Source: Haplomitrium mnioides
Taxonomy: Eukaryota; Marchantiophyta; Haplomitriopsida; Calobryales
DNA length: 22,671 bases
Direction: 5' to 3'
Assembly (NCBI GenBank): GCA_049999725.1
Contig: JBNGIS010015313.1
Coordinates: 18,350-41,020 of the forward strand
The stretch's first letter is position 1. Every line of letters begins with the position of its first letter. Under the pieces are notes generated by a model that was not told the DNA's origin, made no database searches, and saw only the letters and a list, made by a program, of their open reading frames with translations. Positions 1 through 7,836 of the stretch are shown here, in pieces. The translations under genes were made by a program, and so were the position numbers.

Positions 1-184
1 GGCAGCTTGTCACTGCTACACATGATGAGGCTGAATAGTCTGAAACTTTGTGTCTGACACCACAGAGTCAAGGCTGCACTCTATGCGTACACAGTTGTGA
101 TATGTGTAGGTTTTTCCTAGACTATTGCAGCTTCCATTTAACTGTTGTTGTGGTTAGTTTTGCTCTCCACAACTTCATAACTAA
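1..184 (+). repeat. Direct repeat copy 1 (184 bp, cut by window edge)
   Basis: This stretch recurs at 531-714 with two mismatches (33/563 and 110/640) and no indels. The match ends at CTAA (181-184 and 711-714), after which the sequences diverge. Because it starts at base 1, the repeat unit may extend further left. Near-identity means a recent tandem duplication, or possibly an assembly artefact. No protein function is apparent. Confidence 0.95.
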
Positions 185-421
185 TATATTCAGTTACTTT
201 AGTGGATGTTCTGCATCCAAGTAGTCACCAGTGATGCGCTTCATGTGCTATGTTCAGGGTGCAGAAGGCCCCAATCACTGACTTTACAGCAGACCTCTCT
301 GGGAGTTATGCTCTTGGATGTTTGCTTCACAAGATCAAACTAAAGTGAAATGAATGATGTCGCAAGCTGATGCTTGAGAGTTGACAGATTTTGATTAGTT
401 GGATTCTTGGTGGAGTGCTAG
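185..421. other. Unique spacer between repeat copies
   Basis: I see no gene in this stretch. It separates the first repeat copy from the possible coding exon at 422. The TGCTAG at 416-421 could serve as a 3' splice site. Confidence 0.4.
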
Positions 422-485
422 GCATATCATGACTGAGTTTTCCCGTTACTTCCGGAAAGTGGCAGAAACTCAGTACGACGATTGA
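422..485 (+). CDS. Possible terminal coding exon of an unidentified upstream gene
   Basis: After the AG at 420-421 the sequence reads HIMTEFSRYFRKVAETQYDD and then TGA (483-485). It is richer in G and C than its surroundings and has codon-like composition. It is followed by untranslated-looking sequence and an AATAAA about 330 bp downstream, as expected of a last exon plus 3' UTR. I do not recognise the peptide. It does not match the N-terminus of CCDC39. It could equally be a short chance frame; the case rests on composition and context only. Confidence 0.3.
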
Positions 486-530
486 TCAGGACCTGCTGTT
501 GGGAACTGACGAAACCAGCAGGGAAGTTGT

Positions 531-714
531 GGCAGCTTGTCACTGCTACACATGATGAGGCTAAATAGTCTGAAACTTTGTGTCTGACACCACAGAGTCA
601 AGGCTGCACTCTATGCGTACACAGTTGTGATATGTGTAGATTTTTCCTAGACTATTGCAGCTTCCATTTAACTGTTGTTGTGGTTAGTTTTGCTCTCCAC
701 AACTTCATAACTAA
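531..714 (+). repeat. Direct repeat copy 2 (184 bp)
   Basis: Second copy of 1-184, offset by exactly 530 bp. If 422-485 is a terminal exon, this copy lies in its 3' untranslated region, and the duplication probably covers the end of that gene. Confidence 0.95.
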
Positions 715-715
715 A

Positions 716-797
716 AGTACTGCAGTTGTGATGTGTGTAGGTTTTCCATTGTTTTTTTTTGGGTGGTTAATTTGACTCTCCACATCTTCATAGCTAT
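716..797 (+). repeat. Third, internally deleted copy of the repeat
   Basis: Starting with GTACTGCAGTTGTGATGTGT this stretch again follows the second half of the repeat (compare 88-183). It is more diverged and lacks the middle section. Its end (CTCTCCACATCTTCATAGCTA) is a variant of the end of the other copies. It abuts copy 2 directly, so the duplication history has at least two steps. Confidence 0.7.
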
Positions 798-818
798 AGG
801 CTGCATTTTGCATCGTCA

Positions 819-824
819 AATAAA
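819..824 (+). terminator. AATAAA polyadenylation signal (possible)
   Basis: A canonical AATAAA hexamer downstream of the possible last exon. Plant signals are loose, so the hexamer alone is weak evidence for a transcript end here. Confidence 0.3.
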
Positions 825-1443
825 ATGCACGAATACTGGTAGACGTTTATGCTTGCATTAATAGTGTGGTAGTTTCTGGCTTGCCCTTCCCCCAAGTCAT
901 TTTCTTGGCCTTCTGGTATTGTGTCATTTGCTTGTGCTTGCGCATGTCATGTAAGTCTGATAGTTGCTGTTCTTTGAAATCTATGCTTGTCATTGTAGGA
1001 CATACCAAACCAGTTGTGGATTGCCAGTGAGTGTAAGTTCAGGCAAGGGAGTAACTAGTTTTGCATAAATGGTAGACCAAAGACATACCGATGGCTTTGA
1101 CAATGCAGAAGAGATCTTAGGGAGTAACACAAACATGGGAAAGAGGTAACTCATGATTACCTCCAGCCACCAGGAAGTTAAAAGAATATTTTCATAGTTT
1201 GGTACAGGTTTGATTCCCCACCAAATGGGTAGGCTGCTTTGATTCAACCTGGAGGCAGGGTAATCAGTTGTCTTAGTGATAGCCTTCCAGTGTTACATGA
1301 TGTAGCCATCTCAGCCTGCCAAAGGTTCTTGTTCATGCGAAGCTTGTTTTGCATAGTGGCATGCTGAGCTTTTCAGTTCCTGCTATGACCCAGAACTTGA
1401 CAATATGTTGCATTCATGGTTACATGTTGCATTTATTGTTCAG
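825..1443. other. Non-coding DNA upstream of the first visible CCDC39 exon
   Basis: I find no convincing exon. The roughly 170 N-terminal residues expected for CCDC39 are not encoded here in any frame I could follow. The stretch is either one long intron of that gene or intergenic DNA. A B-box-like GGTTTGATTCC lies at about 1207-1217 without a matching A box. The pyrimidine-rich end TTTATTGTTCAG (1432-1443) is a good 3' splice site for the next exon. Confidence 0.5.
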
Positions 1444-1660
1444 GGCTTTACACTTGGAAAGGCAAAAAATAATTCGGCTGTGGGAAGAGACAGTAGATTC
1501 AATTCATCGAAGAGATGAATCTATTCACAAAACAGCAGAAGAATTTGCAGAAAATAAGTCTCGCCTACAGAAGAAAAAGCATGAGCTGGATGCCCTGCAA
1601 ACAGTACTCTACAAGCAGATGAACAACAATGTAACTCGCAGATTAGAAGCAGAATCAAAA
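1444..1660 (+). CDS. CCDC39: CCDC39 exon a (first visible)
   Basis: The acceptor is TTTATTGTTCAG and the first base completes a split codon. It encodes LHLERQKIIRLWEETVDSIH and continues to the block ending LEAESK, matching the human stretch with ERQELIKQWENTI. The donor AAA|GTGCAT is weak. It was chosen because it gives phase 0 and the conserved residues continue to that point. A stronger-looking GTAACT at 1631 would remove them. Confidence 0.85.
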
Positions 1661-4600
1661 GTGCATCCCTAATAATATGAAAGTTTTGTCTAAATTAAAT
1701 AGGCATCTGAGTTGGACTTAAATAGGTTATCTGGAATGTTTTCACAATACGAATGTAGCTGCAAAATCACATTTACGTTCGTGAACAAATACAGCTACAA
1801 CCTCATGTGTATGTTTGTGAATAATTGTTGAACTGGTGAATGCTCTTCTTAGTAGTGCTCTCACAAAAGTTATCTTTTCAGAAAGATCTGGAGAGAATGG
1901 CCATCAATACAGAACAGGACATTGTGAAGGATCGGGACATTTTAACAAGAGAGGTTGCCAGGTTTGCTGCCCTCCTTTTTTTCATTTTCTTATTCATTGC
2001 AGCCCAGTCAAAAACTCTAAGTGAGGCCATGTGAACAGCTTGGTGGCAAAGTTTCATCTCTGAAAACCCTGAAATATGCAGGTATCATATTCAAGTGTCT
2101 TTTGATGGCTTTTATGTTTGTCTCTGACCTGTCTCTTGTGGATGGGCTTTACAGGACAAAAGATGCAGAGGAACGACTTGAATTACTCAAAGTTAACCAC
2201 CTTCGGGCTCAAGGAGAGTTGTCGACAGAAATTGCAAGGAAACAACAAGCAGAAGAGGTCCCTCCTTGTAAGCCTTTTCTCCTATCCTACTTAAGATGTA
2301 TCCTGTACTATACCTTGGCATGTTAATTAATATGCTACATGGTAGTTTATAGTTTAAAATACACTGGATCCAGATTGAACTATTGATATTTTGGTTTACT
2401 ACCCAAATACATATTGAAACCACTCATGTGTTCCTTTTTTTGTGTATCAGTGTCTTGTACCTACTTCCCTACTTGTTCTTGTATATGGTTGTGATATACT
2501 TTTCATGCAGGAAGTTGTTCTCACACACAAGAAACTGGATCTTGCAAAAAAGAAGCTAGAACAGCTTCAGAAGAAAGTTCAAGAAGAAAATATTCACTTG
2601 GATACACTAGAGAAACGAACTCAAGAGTTGCAAAAACTACTGATATCAGAAGAGGACAACTTGAAGAGAGCTAAACGACAAGCTAAAGAACTGCGAGAAA
2701 AACATTTCAAGGCCACTGAAGAGCTCCACACGATTAAGGAAAAAGGTATCACTGTCGCATTAACTGAAAATGGTGCATTTAATCTGCTCCACAGAAATTG
2801 TTTGTTTTCTACTGGTTGAGCTACAAGAAGTTGTCAAGAGGAAGTATTTGCTATATCTGCAACATTGATAATCATCAGAGTCTGTCATGTGTTCCTTGCG
2901 ACAGAAAAGGACACTTTGTTTGAGATAGCTGGGGGAAAATCACAAGTTAGAACTTTGGCACACCAAATTCAGCACCTGGAAACCAACATGACAAGGCAAG
3001 AAGAAGTCCTCTATATAGCAGACTTTCAGATACAATGTCTGGAGAGGAAAGTAGGGAGAGCCAGTGGGGAAAGAAGTGATCTTGAAGAGAAAGAGAGTAA
3101 TAGAAAGATTGGGGAGCTTGAGAAGGAGTTGAATGAAAAACAGGCCGAGGAAGCAGTAGTTTTGGCCCAGGTAAATTTTCATCAGCAATAAAGGAAATAT
3201 TTTGTGTGATTTTCTTGATATCAGAGCATTTAACAAGAAGCGGCTGTATGAATTCTGCAGCTGAAAAGGACAGAAGATGAGTTGAGGTCAACGAAAAGGA
3301 AGAATGAAGATGTTCGAAAGAAACTAGTTGACCTTTCTGAGAAAAACAACGAGCTAGTACTTGAATGTGACAGTGGTCTTCAGACAGTGAAGGTATGGAC
3401 AAGGGTTTATTGTGTCTAAGCAAAACTTTATTGCCTTTTACCCATCAAAGGCAGAGTTGTGACCTGCAGTCAGGCCAAGCATCAAAATATTGAAAGCCAA
3501 TTAGTCCTTTGGAAACTAATCGAAGAAGCAGCTGCATCCTAATGCCCTCATTCGATATAAGCAATAATATTTACGTCCTAAATATACAGTTATCATCTGG
3601 AGCACAAGGCAATGCCTAGTCCTCTATCACAAAAGCTTCAAGAATAACCTCTCATGTCGTTTCTGTGGGTTTGGTCCATCTCACACAAGTGTTTTTCCAG
3701 TCTTTCTTGTTGTATTCAATCAGTCTGGGCCAGTTGCTTTTTGCAACCTGTGGATGTCTGTCATTTTTGCTTCTATAATTGTTCGTAAAGTTAGCAAAAA
3801 CCTGGGGCTTTAATTTTGGTACTACTCATGGAGGTCTATGCCCAGTGAATGACAAACACTATGTGCGTAACTGCACCGCTCTTTAAATGTTTATATTGTA
3901 TTTTGCATGTGTGTGTGTGTGTGTGTGTTTGGGTTTTTAATTGAATGTCTACGATATTTTCTCCCAGCCAAACTGACCTCGCCAGCAGCATATCACCTTC
4001 ATCCTCACACAACTGAGGACTGGCTCCAAGTGCTTGTGTTGTGAAATGGCTAAGTGGTTCATGGCTAACAACAAGATACTCCCGCAGAACCTGGTCTGCT
4101 GGCAATGTGACCTACTAGTCCCTGACCATGAACACCATCTCATGTTCACCTGCCTGCAGCACTTTGAGATCCGTGGAAGATTTCATGGCCTTTTTGGTTG
4201 CAGACCCTGTCCAGTCTGAGCTTGCTTCAATTACCTCGATGAACACTGCTTGCCCTCTTCTTTTGAGAACTTCTGATTCTGGGTTCTCATCCACGCACCC
4301 AACATGGAACATGATGGCTTTCTTTGCTGTTAGAGTTAGAGCACATTGCTTTGTGAGCGGGCTTGGCCCACCCCTCCTAGCTCTGCTTTTTGTCTATGGT
4401 TCTTTTGTTTGTTACAACTTTTTTGATTGCACCTTGGTGCATGTTGTACTCAGGTTGCACCTTGGTACATGTTGTATCCATGTTGACTTTGGGTTGTTTG
4501 GGGCTTAAATCAGTTCATTCATTCTAAGTTCTTTATTTTAATCATGGGTTGTTAGTATTTTCAATCTTCTAGTTCATTTTCATTAACTATGTGTGTTGCT

Positions 4601-6793
4601 ACTTGATTTTGTAAAGGAGTTTTCTCAATACCTATAACAATATTGCTTCTCTTTCTAATGCAAGTTAGGTCGGCTCTCCAAACAGTAAATTTTCAGGCAA
4701 AACATTAGTCCCTCTCTAGCTAAACACATGGATGTTAAATCATTAGATGTTACAAAAGGAGAAGGAAGAGAACATGCTAGGTCATGACCTGCTACAAATG
4801 GAGGTCAACCGTTTGTCAGATATTTTGAATATGAAAGCTGGTATGATATGGTCTTTAAGTTATTTGTATGATTACTGTCTACAAATGTAGTCTAGTGAAA
4901 TAAAAATAAACTTTGACCTATGAAGAAATTGAAACTACTATTACCTGCCAGTGTTATTGTTGGTAAGATTGCAAGCTGCATAATGATGGAAGGTTCAATA
5001 TCGTTACTGATGGGTTGCTGGGTAATTGTTACTGATGGGTTGCTGGGTAGATGGGGTATACTCCATGGAGAGCATAAAACAGAAGTTGCATATGTGGATG
5101 GACAATCATAAACAGAAGATAAATGACCGCAGAAAGAAACAAAGGGCAGAATTGAAAGGTCTCCAAGATGAGCTGCGTCTATTGATGGTTAAACGGAGAA
5201 AACTAGCCCTTCAAGTAGAAAAGGTGTAAGCTAAACATTGATCATACTAATTCTCTCCTGATCGTAATTATCACTAATATTGACCAGGCTTTGAATCTGT
5301 AAAACTATGAGTGCTTGACTGAGTACTTCCTGTAGCTTCAAAACAAATACGAAATTTTAATTGCGCGAGTAAAGATGGAGGATGGTCAGGAAAGGTCTGC
5401 AAACTATTACATCATGAAGTCTACTCTAGAGCGTGAAGAACTCCAACAGGAAGGCTTTGAGCTTGAGAAAGAAGTTGCTAGGGTAAGTATCATCAGTCTG
5501 ACTTGAATAGTTTGTCCCAATAATATTATATTGAATAGGTGATCGTTCCGAATTATGAACTGCAGAGATCGTCTTTGGAGCCATGACATTTAGTTGTATT
5601 ACGAAAATGTCAGAATTGAGTGTGGAGTATTCTCTTTCTAGGTACGGGAAGATGTCTCAGATTTGGAGAAGGCAACAAAGGAAATAAAGGAATCCAACAA
5701 TGCACTTCGCACAAGCATTAATGCACCTGCGAATGTTGAGAAAGAGAATGAGCGAAGACTGTTACAACAGAGATATGACCATGCCAAGGATCGCATGCGT
5801 TTCAAACAGAGAGAGGAGCAGGCTCTGTCTGAGGTAGACTTCTGTTTGAGGACATGGAGCAAACCGGAAAATGTGGCATGGTGTTTTGTACAGTGACGGA
5901 GACAATCTCAGAGTTCCAATCCTTCTTTTCCATTTATGAAATAAAGGATCACTCATGGCCTCTCAACCTTGTCAAATGAATAAAACTGTTTCTTATCATG
6001 ACTAGAATGACGGAGGAACTGAAATTAGAAAATCTTGTTAATGGACAGGAAGTGGAAGAGGCAGAAAGCCGATTCAGAAATGCAGAGAGAGAGCGGATAA
6101 CTGTGGCTGCATCCATGGATGATCTCAGGAAAAAGATAGAAAAGGCACAGAGAGATGCAGAGGAACAGGTAGTAAAGCATAAGCGTGCAACACTTCAGCT
6201 TCAAAAGCTGTCCAAGGAGCTCAATGAACAACGGTAATCAATCCCTTCAATTAATATAGTAGGCCGGGGCCTTTGTGTCTAGCTTCAAAGGTGGCGCCTG
6301 ATCCTGTTTCCAAGGCTATATTTCATTCGAAGTTAGATGCTCGACTGTCAATAAGTAAAGATAACCGAGTTGAATAAACAGGAAATCTACGTCAAGTTCT
6401 TGCTCAATGGAAGAATTATTCGTGTTTTATTCTCACAGGCCAGAGGAAGTGCAGAAGATCGAGAAAGAGATGCAGCTTGTTGAGATAAGAGAAACAGTGA
6501 AGGAAGTTTTGTACCGGTTGAAAGGACTTGCAAATGAAAACTTGGATTATTCGAATTTGATACAAGAGAAGGTTTTAGAATCTGGATTAAAGTGGCCTTC
6601 GATGCTGTCTAGCGCAAGGTCTAGCCGCTCTGGATCCAGTTGCGGGTCTGTCTCTGGCAGGTCCATTGTGAACGGCACGCAAACTGGAGTTCCACCACCG
6701 ACAAGCAGTCACACTTCACCGAGAGGACGGCCTGGTGGCAGCGTTGTCAATCTCGACTTAGGTCTCGATCTTTCACAAAGAACTGGCAACTAA
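1444..6793 (+). CDS. CCDC39: CCDC39/FAP59, axonemal 96-nm ruler protein (N-terminus outside window or missing)
   Basis: CCDC39 with its partner CCDC40 lies along the axonemal doublet microtubule, sets the 96-nm repeat, and is needed to place inner dynein arms and the nexin-dynein regulatory complex. Thirteen exons can be joined with consistent phases into about 752 codons ending in TAA: 1444-1660, 1882-1961, 2026-2081, 2163-2257, 2511-2745, 2905-3170, 3261-3392, 4747-4840, 5051-5223, 5336-5482, 5642-5833, 6016-6233, 6439-6793. The product is almost all charged coiled coil with a Ser/Arg/Gly tail. It follows human CCDC39 (about 941 residues) from about residue 175 to the end. The clearest matches are LHLERQKIIRLWEETV, the LYIADFQIQCLERKV block, and NKYEILIARV followed by ANYYIMKSTLEREELQQEG. 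No frame is broken, so the gene looks functional. Expression would be expected in cells making flagellated sperm (inference). Some splice sites were chosen by phase and need transcript support. Confidence 0.9.
1882..1961 (+). CDS. CCDC39: CCDC39 exon b
   Basis: The acceptor TATCTTTTCAG enters in phase 0, in agreement with exon a. It reads KDLERMAINTEQDIVKDRDI and on to REVA, a charged helix. The donor CAG|GTTTGC leaves two bases of an Arg codon. Similarity to human CCDC39 is low here, so the call rests on phase, coiled-coil composition and position. Confidence 0.7.
2026..2081 (+). CDS. CCDC39: CCDC39 exon c
   Basis: A short exon placed by phase. The acceptor GTGAG at 2021-2025 lets the two carried bases complete Arg, giving RPCEQLGGKVSSLKTLKYA, comparable with human IQLKGELDSLKAT. 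The more obvious acceptor TTCATTGCAG at 2002 meets stop codons in all frames. The donor CAG|GTATCA leaves phase 1. The acceptor choice is uncertain. Confidence 0.6.
2163..2257 (+). CDS. CCDC39: CCDC39 exon d
   Basis: Using the AG at 2161-2162, the carried G completes an Asp codon and the frame reads DAEERLELLKVNHLRAQGEL and on to KQQAEE. The AG at 2153-2154 would give the wrong phase. The end is set by the next exon's phase 0, which requires GAG|GTCCCT, a poor donor. The much better GTAAGC at 2268 would create a stop at the next junction. Confidence 0.6.
2511..2745 (+). CDS. CCDC39: CCDC39 exon e
   Basis: The acceptor CTTTTCATGCAG is good and the donor AAAG|GTATCA is standard. It encodes EVVLTHKKLDLAKKKLEQLQ and a further 58 residues of uninterrupted coiled coil. 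This includes a stretch resembling human LEDMLKEEEKDVKE (here LQKLLISEEDNLKR). It leaves phase 1. Confidence 0.9.
2905..3170 (+). CDS. CCDC39: CCDC39 exon f
   Basis: Enters after GCGACAG in phase 1 and ends at CAG|GTAAAT, a strong donor. It contains one of the best family signatures, RQEEVLYIADFQIQCLERKV, comparable with human KQQEIMYSQDFHIQQVERRM. It ends in an E/K-rich helix. Confidence 0.95.
3261..3392 (+). CDS. CCDC39: CCDC39 exon g
   Basis: Exactly 44 codons, phase 0 at both ends, between AATTCTGCAG and AAG|GTATGG. It reads LKRTEDELRSTKRKNEDVRK and on to LQTVK, the counterpart of the human segment around IKKAHSKNSDEK. It is followed by the longest intron of the gene. Confidence 0.9.
3908..3928 (+). 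repeat. (TG)n microsatellite
   Basis: About ten uninterrupted TG units inside intron 7, next to the LINE-like remnant. Confidence 0.95.
3970..4219 (+). pseudogene. LINE-like reverse transcriptase C-terminal zinc-knuckle remnant
   Basis: From about 4043 the frame reads MAKWFMANNKILPQNLVCWQ, continues through a Cys, and reaches DHEHHLMFTC and FEIRGRFHGLFG. The arrangement C-x2-C, an acidic stretch, then H-x4-C followed by an R-x-x-F segment is that of the zinc-binding tail after the reverse transcriptase of many non-LTR retrotransposons (zf-RVT type). Upstream, 3970-4042 continues in another frame (LHPHTTEDWLQVL), implying a frameshift. No RT core or poly-A tail is seen. The composition is richer in GC than the rest of the intron. 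It is a dead fragment if real; the identification is by motif spacing only. Confidence 0.4.
4427..4482 (+). repeat. 28-bp tandem duplication in intron 7
   Basis: TTGCACCTTGGTGCATGTTG at 4427 recurs at 4455 with one change (GTGCAT to GTACAT). The following bases match partly. It contains the short palindrome GGTGCA/TGCACC. Confidence 0.8.
4747..4840 (+). CDS. CCDC39: CCDC39 exon h
   Basis: Follows ATCATTAG in phase 0, reads MLQKEKEENMLGHDLLQMEV and on to LNMKA, and ends at GCTG|GTATGA in phase 1. It corresponds to the human segment with [20 protein letters not shown]. Confidence 0.88.
5003..5052 (+). repeat. 25-bp tandem duplication spanning the exon i splice acceptor
   Basis: Two copies (5003-5027 and 5028-5052) are identical over the first 22 bases. 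The first ends GGTAATT and the second GGTAGAT. Only the second copy carries the AG used as 3' splice site of the next exon. Confidence 0.92.
5051..5223 (+). CDS. CCDC39: CCDC39 exon i
   Basis: Enters in phase 1 after GGGTAG and reads GVYSMESIKQKLHMWMDNHK and on to LALQVEK. This matches the human region from LSLEKRKQQLYTAMEE to the RERLSKIEK end. The donor AAG|GTGTAA gives phase 0. The GTAAGC two bases later is a better donor but would break the frame into exon j. Confidence 0.87.
5336..5482 (+). CDS. CCDC39: CCDC39 exon j
   Basis: Forty-nine codons in phase 0 between TTCCTGTAG and AGG|GTAAGT (consensus donor). It contains the strongest family match: LQNKYEILIARVKMEDGQER, then a tyrosine pair, IMKSTLEREELQQEG. 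Compare human LKNRYEIL...YYVIKAAQEKEELQREG. Confidence 0.96.
5642..5833 (+). CDS. CCDC39: CCDC39 exon k
   Basis: Sixty-four codons in phase 0 after TCTCTTTCTAG, ending GAG|GTAGAC. It includes ESNNALRTSINAPANVEKEN (human NSCNNNYKQSFKKV region) and RMRFKQREEQALSE (human RYKQRQIRELQED). Confidence 0.92.
6016..6233 (+). CDS. CCDC39: CCDC39 exon l
   Basis: A phase 0 start is obtained with the AG at 6014-6015 (GACGGAG|GAACTG). The AG at 6004-6005 would shift the frame. It reads ELKLENLVNGQEVEEAESRF and on to LSKELNEQ, all coiled coil, and the total length between flanking landmarks equals the human one within a few residues. The donor CG|GTAATC leaves two bases of Arg. Confidence 0.8.
6439..6793 (+). 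CDS. CCDC39: CCDC39 exon m (last) with Ser/Arg-rich tail and stop
   Basis: The acceptor TTATTCTCACAG completes the split Arg. The first part, KEVLYRLKGLANENLDYSNL...VLESGLKWP, matches human IIEENTEIRIILQTYFQQSGLELP. The rest is a low-complexity tail rich in Ser, Arg and Gly with SSARSSRSGSSCGSVSGR, as in the animal proteins. Stop TAA is at 6791-6793. Confidence 0.93.
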
Positions 6794-6879
6794 TATGCCA
6801 GATAAAGGATTTTTAGAATCGGTTTTGGCAAACTCACTTTCTAGTGCAAATAACTCTAGTGCAAATAACACAAGCCTTT

Positions 6880-7250
6880 CACTTTTAGACCCTCTCACTC
6901 ATTTTCTTAGTCATCTGGAGTTACCCAACCTTGTTGAGTTGGGGCCACTCAATTTTGAGATTCTCAGCTCCAATTGTTTATCATGCTGAGCTATCATAAC
7001 TTGTCGAGCTAACCTATTCACTTTTGATACCCTCAACTCCAATTACTATCATGTTGAATTATCAAGTAGGAGCTCTTTACTTTCAAGACACTCACCTCAA
7101 TTTCTTATCATGTTGAGTTATTATTAGCTTGTCGAGTGGGAGCTAGTGACTTTCTAGACCTTCATAGCCAATTAGTCGTCATGTTGAGTTATCATAGCTT
7201 GTTGAGTAGAGGCCATTCACTTTCAAGATTATTAACCCCAATTATTTATG
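6880..7250 (+). repeat. Degenerate tandem repeat of about 60-73 bp after the CCDC39 stop
   Basis: Five and a half imperfect copies begin near 6880, 6946, 7019, 7079, 7149 and 7218. Each opens with a variant of CACTTTCAAGA, continues with CCTCAACTCCAATT and TATCATGTTGAGTTATCA, and closes with GCTTGTCGAGTAGGAGC. The copies differ by many substitutions and small indels, so the array is old. It begins within 90 bp of the stop codon and may be transcribed as 3' UTR. Confidence 0.8.
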
Positions 7251-7836
7251 AACACACTAGTAGATTGTACGGAATATTACCATGCTCTTATTTTTCATTG
7301 ATTTTTTTCTATATATTGTCCAAGTTATACTTGAAGAACATCTAAGTAAAACTTATATGAGAACTAATGAGAAAATGTTTTAATATATTCAAAGTAAAAA
7401 AACGAAGCAGTGATTGATTGATTATATTATATTTTATTAAAATAATAATTATATGTAGATAATGGTTAAACTAACTATCATTGGCATTGAACTTCGTCCA
7501 ATGCAGAAAACTATGTAAACTCGAAGAGAACTTCATTTCACCATGTACAAAAAGAGTTTATACTTTCTCAAATGTATTTCTGATTAAAGCTTGACTTATT
7601 CCGAGTAAGTGATCATGCTTGCACAATAACAACTACTAACTGATCCTCATATTACAACATTGAATGACTCACCAATCTTCTATGCATTGACATACTAAGT
7701 GGAAGCATTGATTGTTCGATCTTTTTAGAGAATGTAAGGATATGCTTCATTTCTCAATTTCAAAGAATGTTTCAACTATGAAAGAAGAAGTGATAAGGCA
7801 ATTAGTCTCTGTTAGTTTGAAAGATTGTTTGTCTTG
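7251..7836. other. AT-rich intergenic DNA
   Basis: Contains A/T runs (for example the TATTATATTTTATTAAAATA stretch near 7426-7445) and no coding frame I can support. No clear polyadenylation hexamer for CCDC39 was seen. Confidence 0.4.

Larger units (their letters stand above)
3393..4746 (+). other. CCDC39: CCDC39 intron 7 (1354 bp) with inserted repeats
   Basis: About five times or more the length of most other introns in the gene. Besides ordinary AT-rich sequence it holds a TG microsatellite, a LINE-like coding remnant of higher GC content, and a short tandem duplication. The extra length therefore looks like the result of insertion. No CCDC39 coding is missing across it: the protein continues from ...QTVK to MLQKEKEENMLGHDLLQMEV. 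Confidence 0.8.

Noticed and set aside
1195-1225. B-box-like GGTTTGATTCC suggesting a tRNA or tRNA-derived SINE
   Set aside because: No A box at the right distance, no cloverleaf, and T-stem pairing is poor.
990-1247. Minus-strand 85-codon frame with several Trp residues, reminiscent of element protein
   Set aside because: No motif of a known element protein and no continuation on either side. Too short to support.
2940-3423. Minus-strand frames of 98 and 158 codons
   Set aside because: They are antisense to CCDC39 exons f and g and the short intron between them. The plus-strand exons explain the openness, and the minus-strand peptides have no recognisable features.
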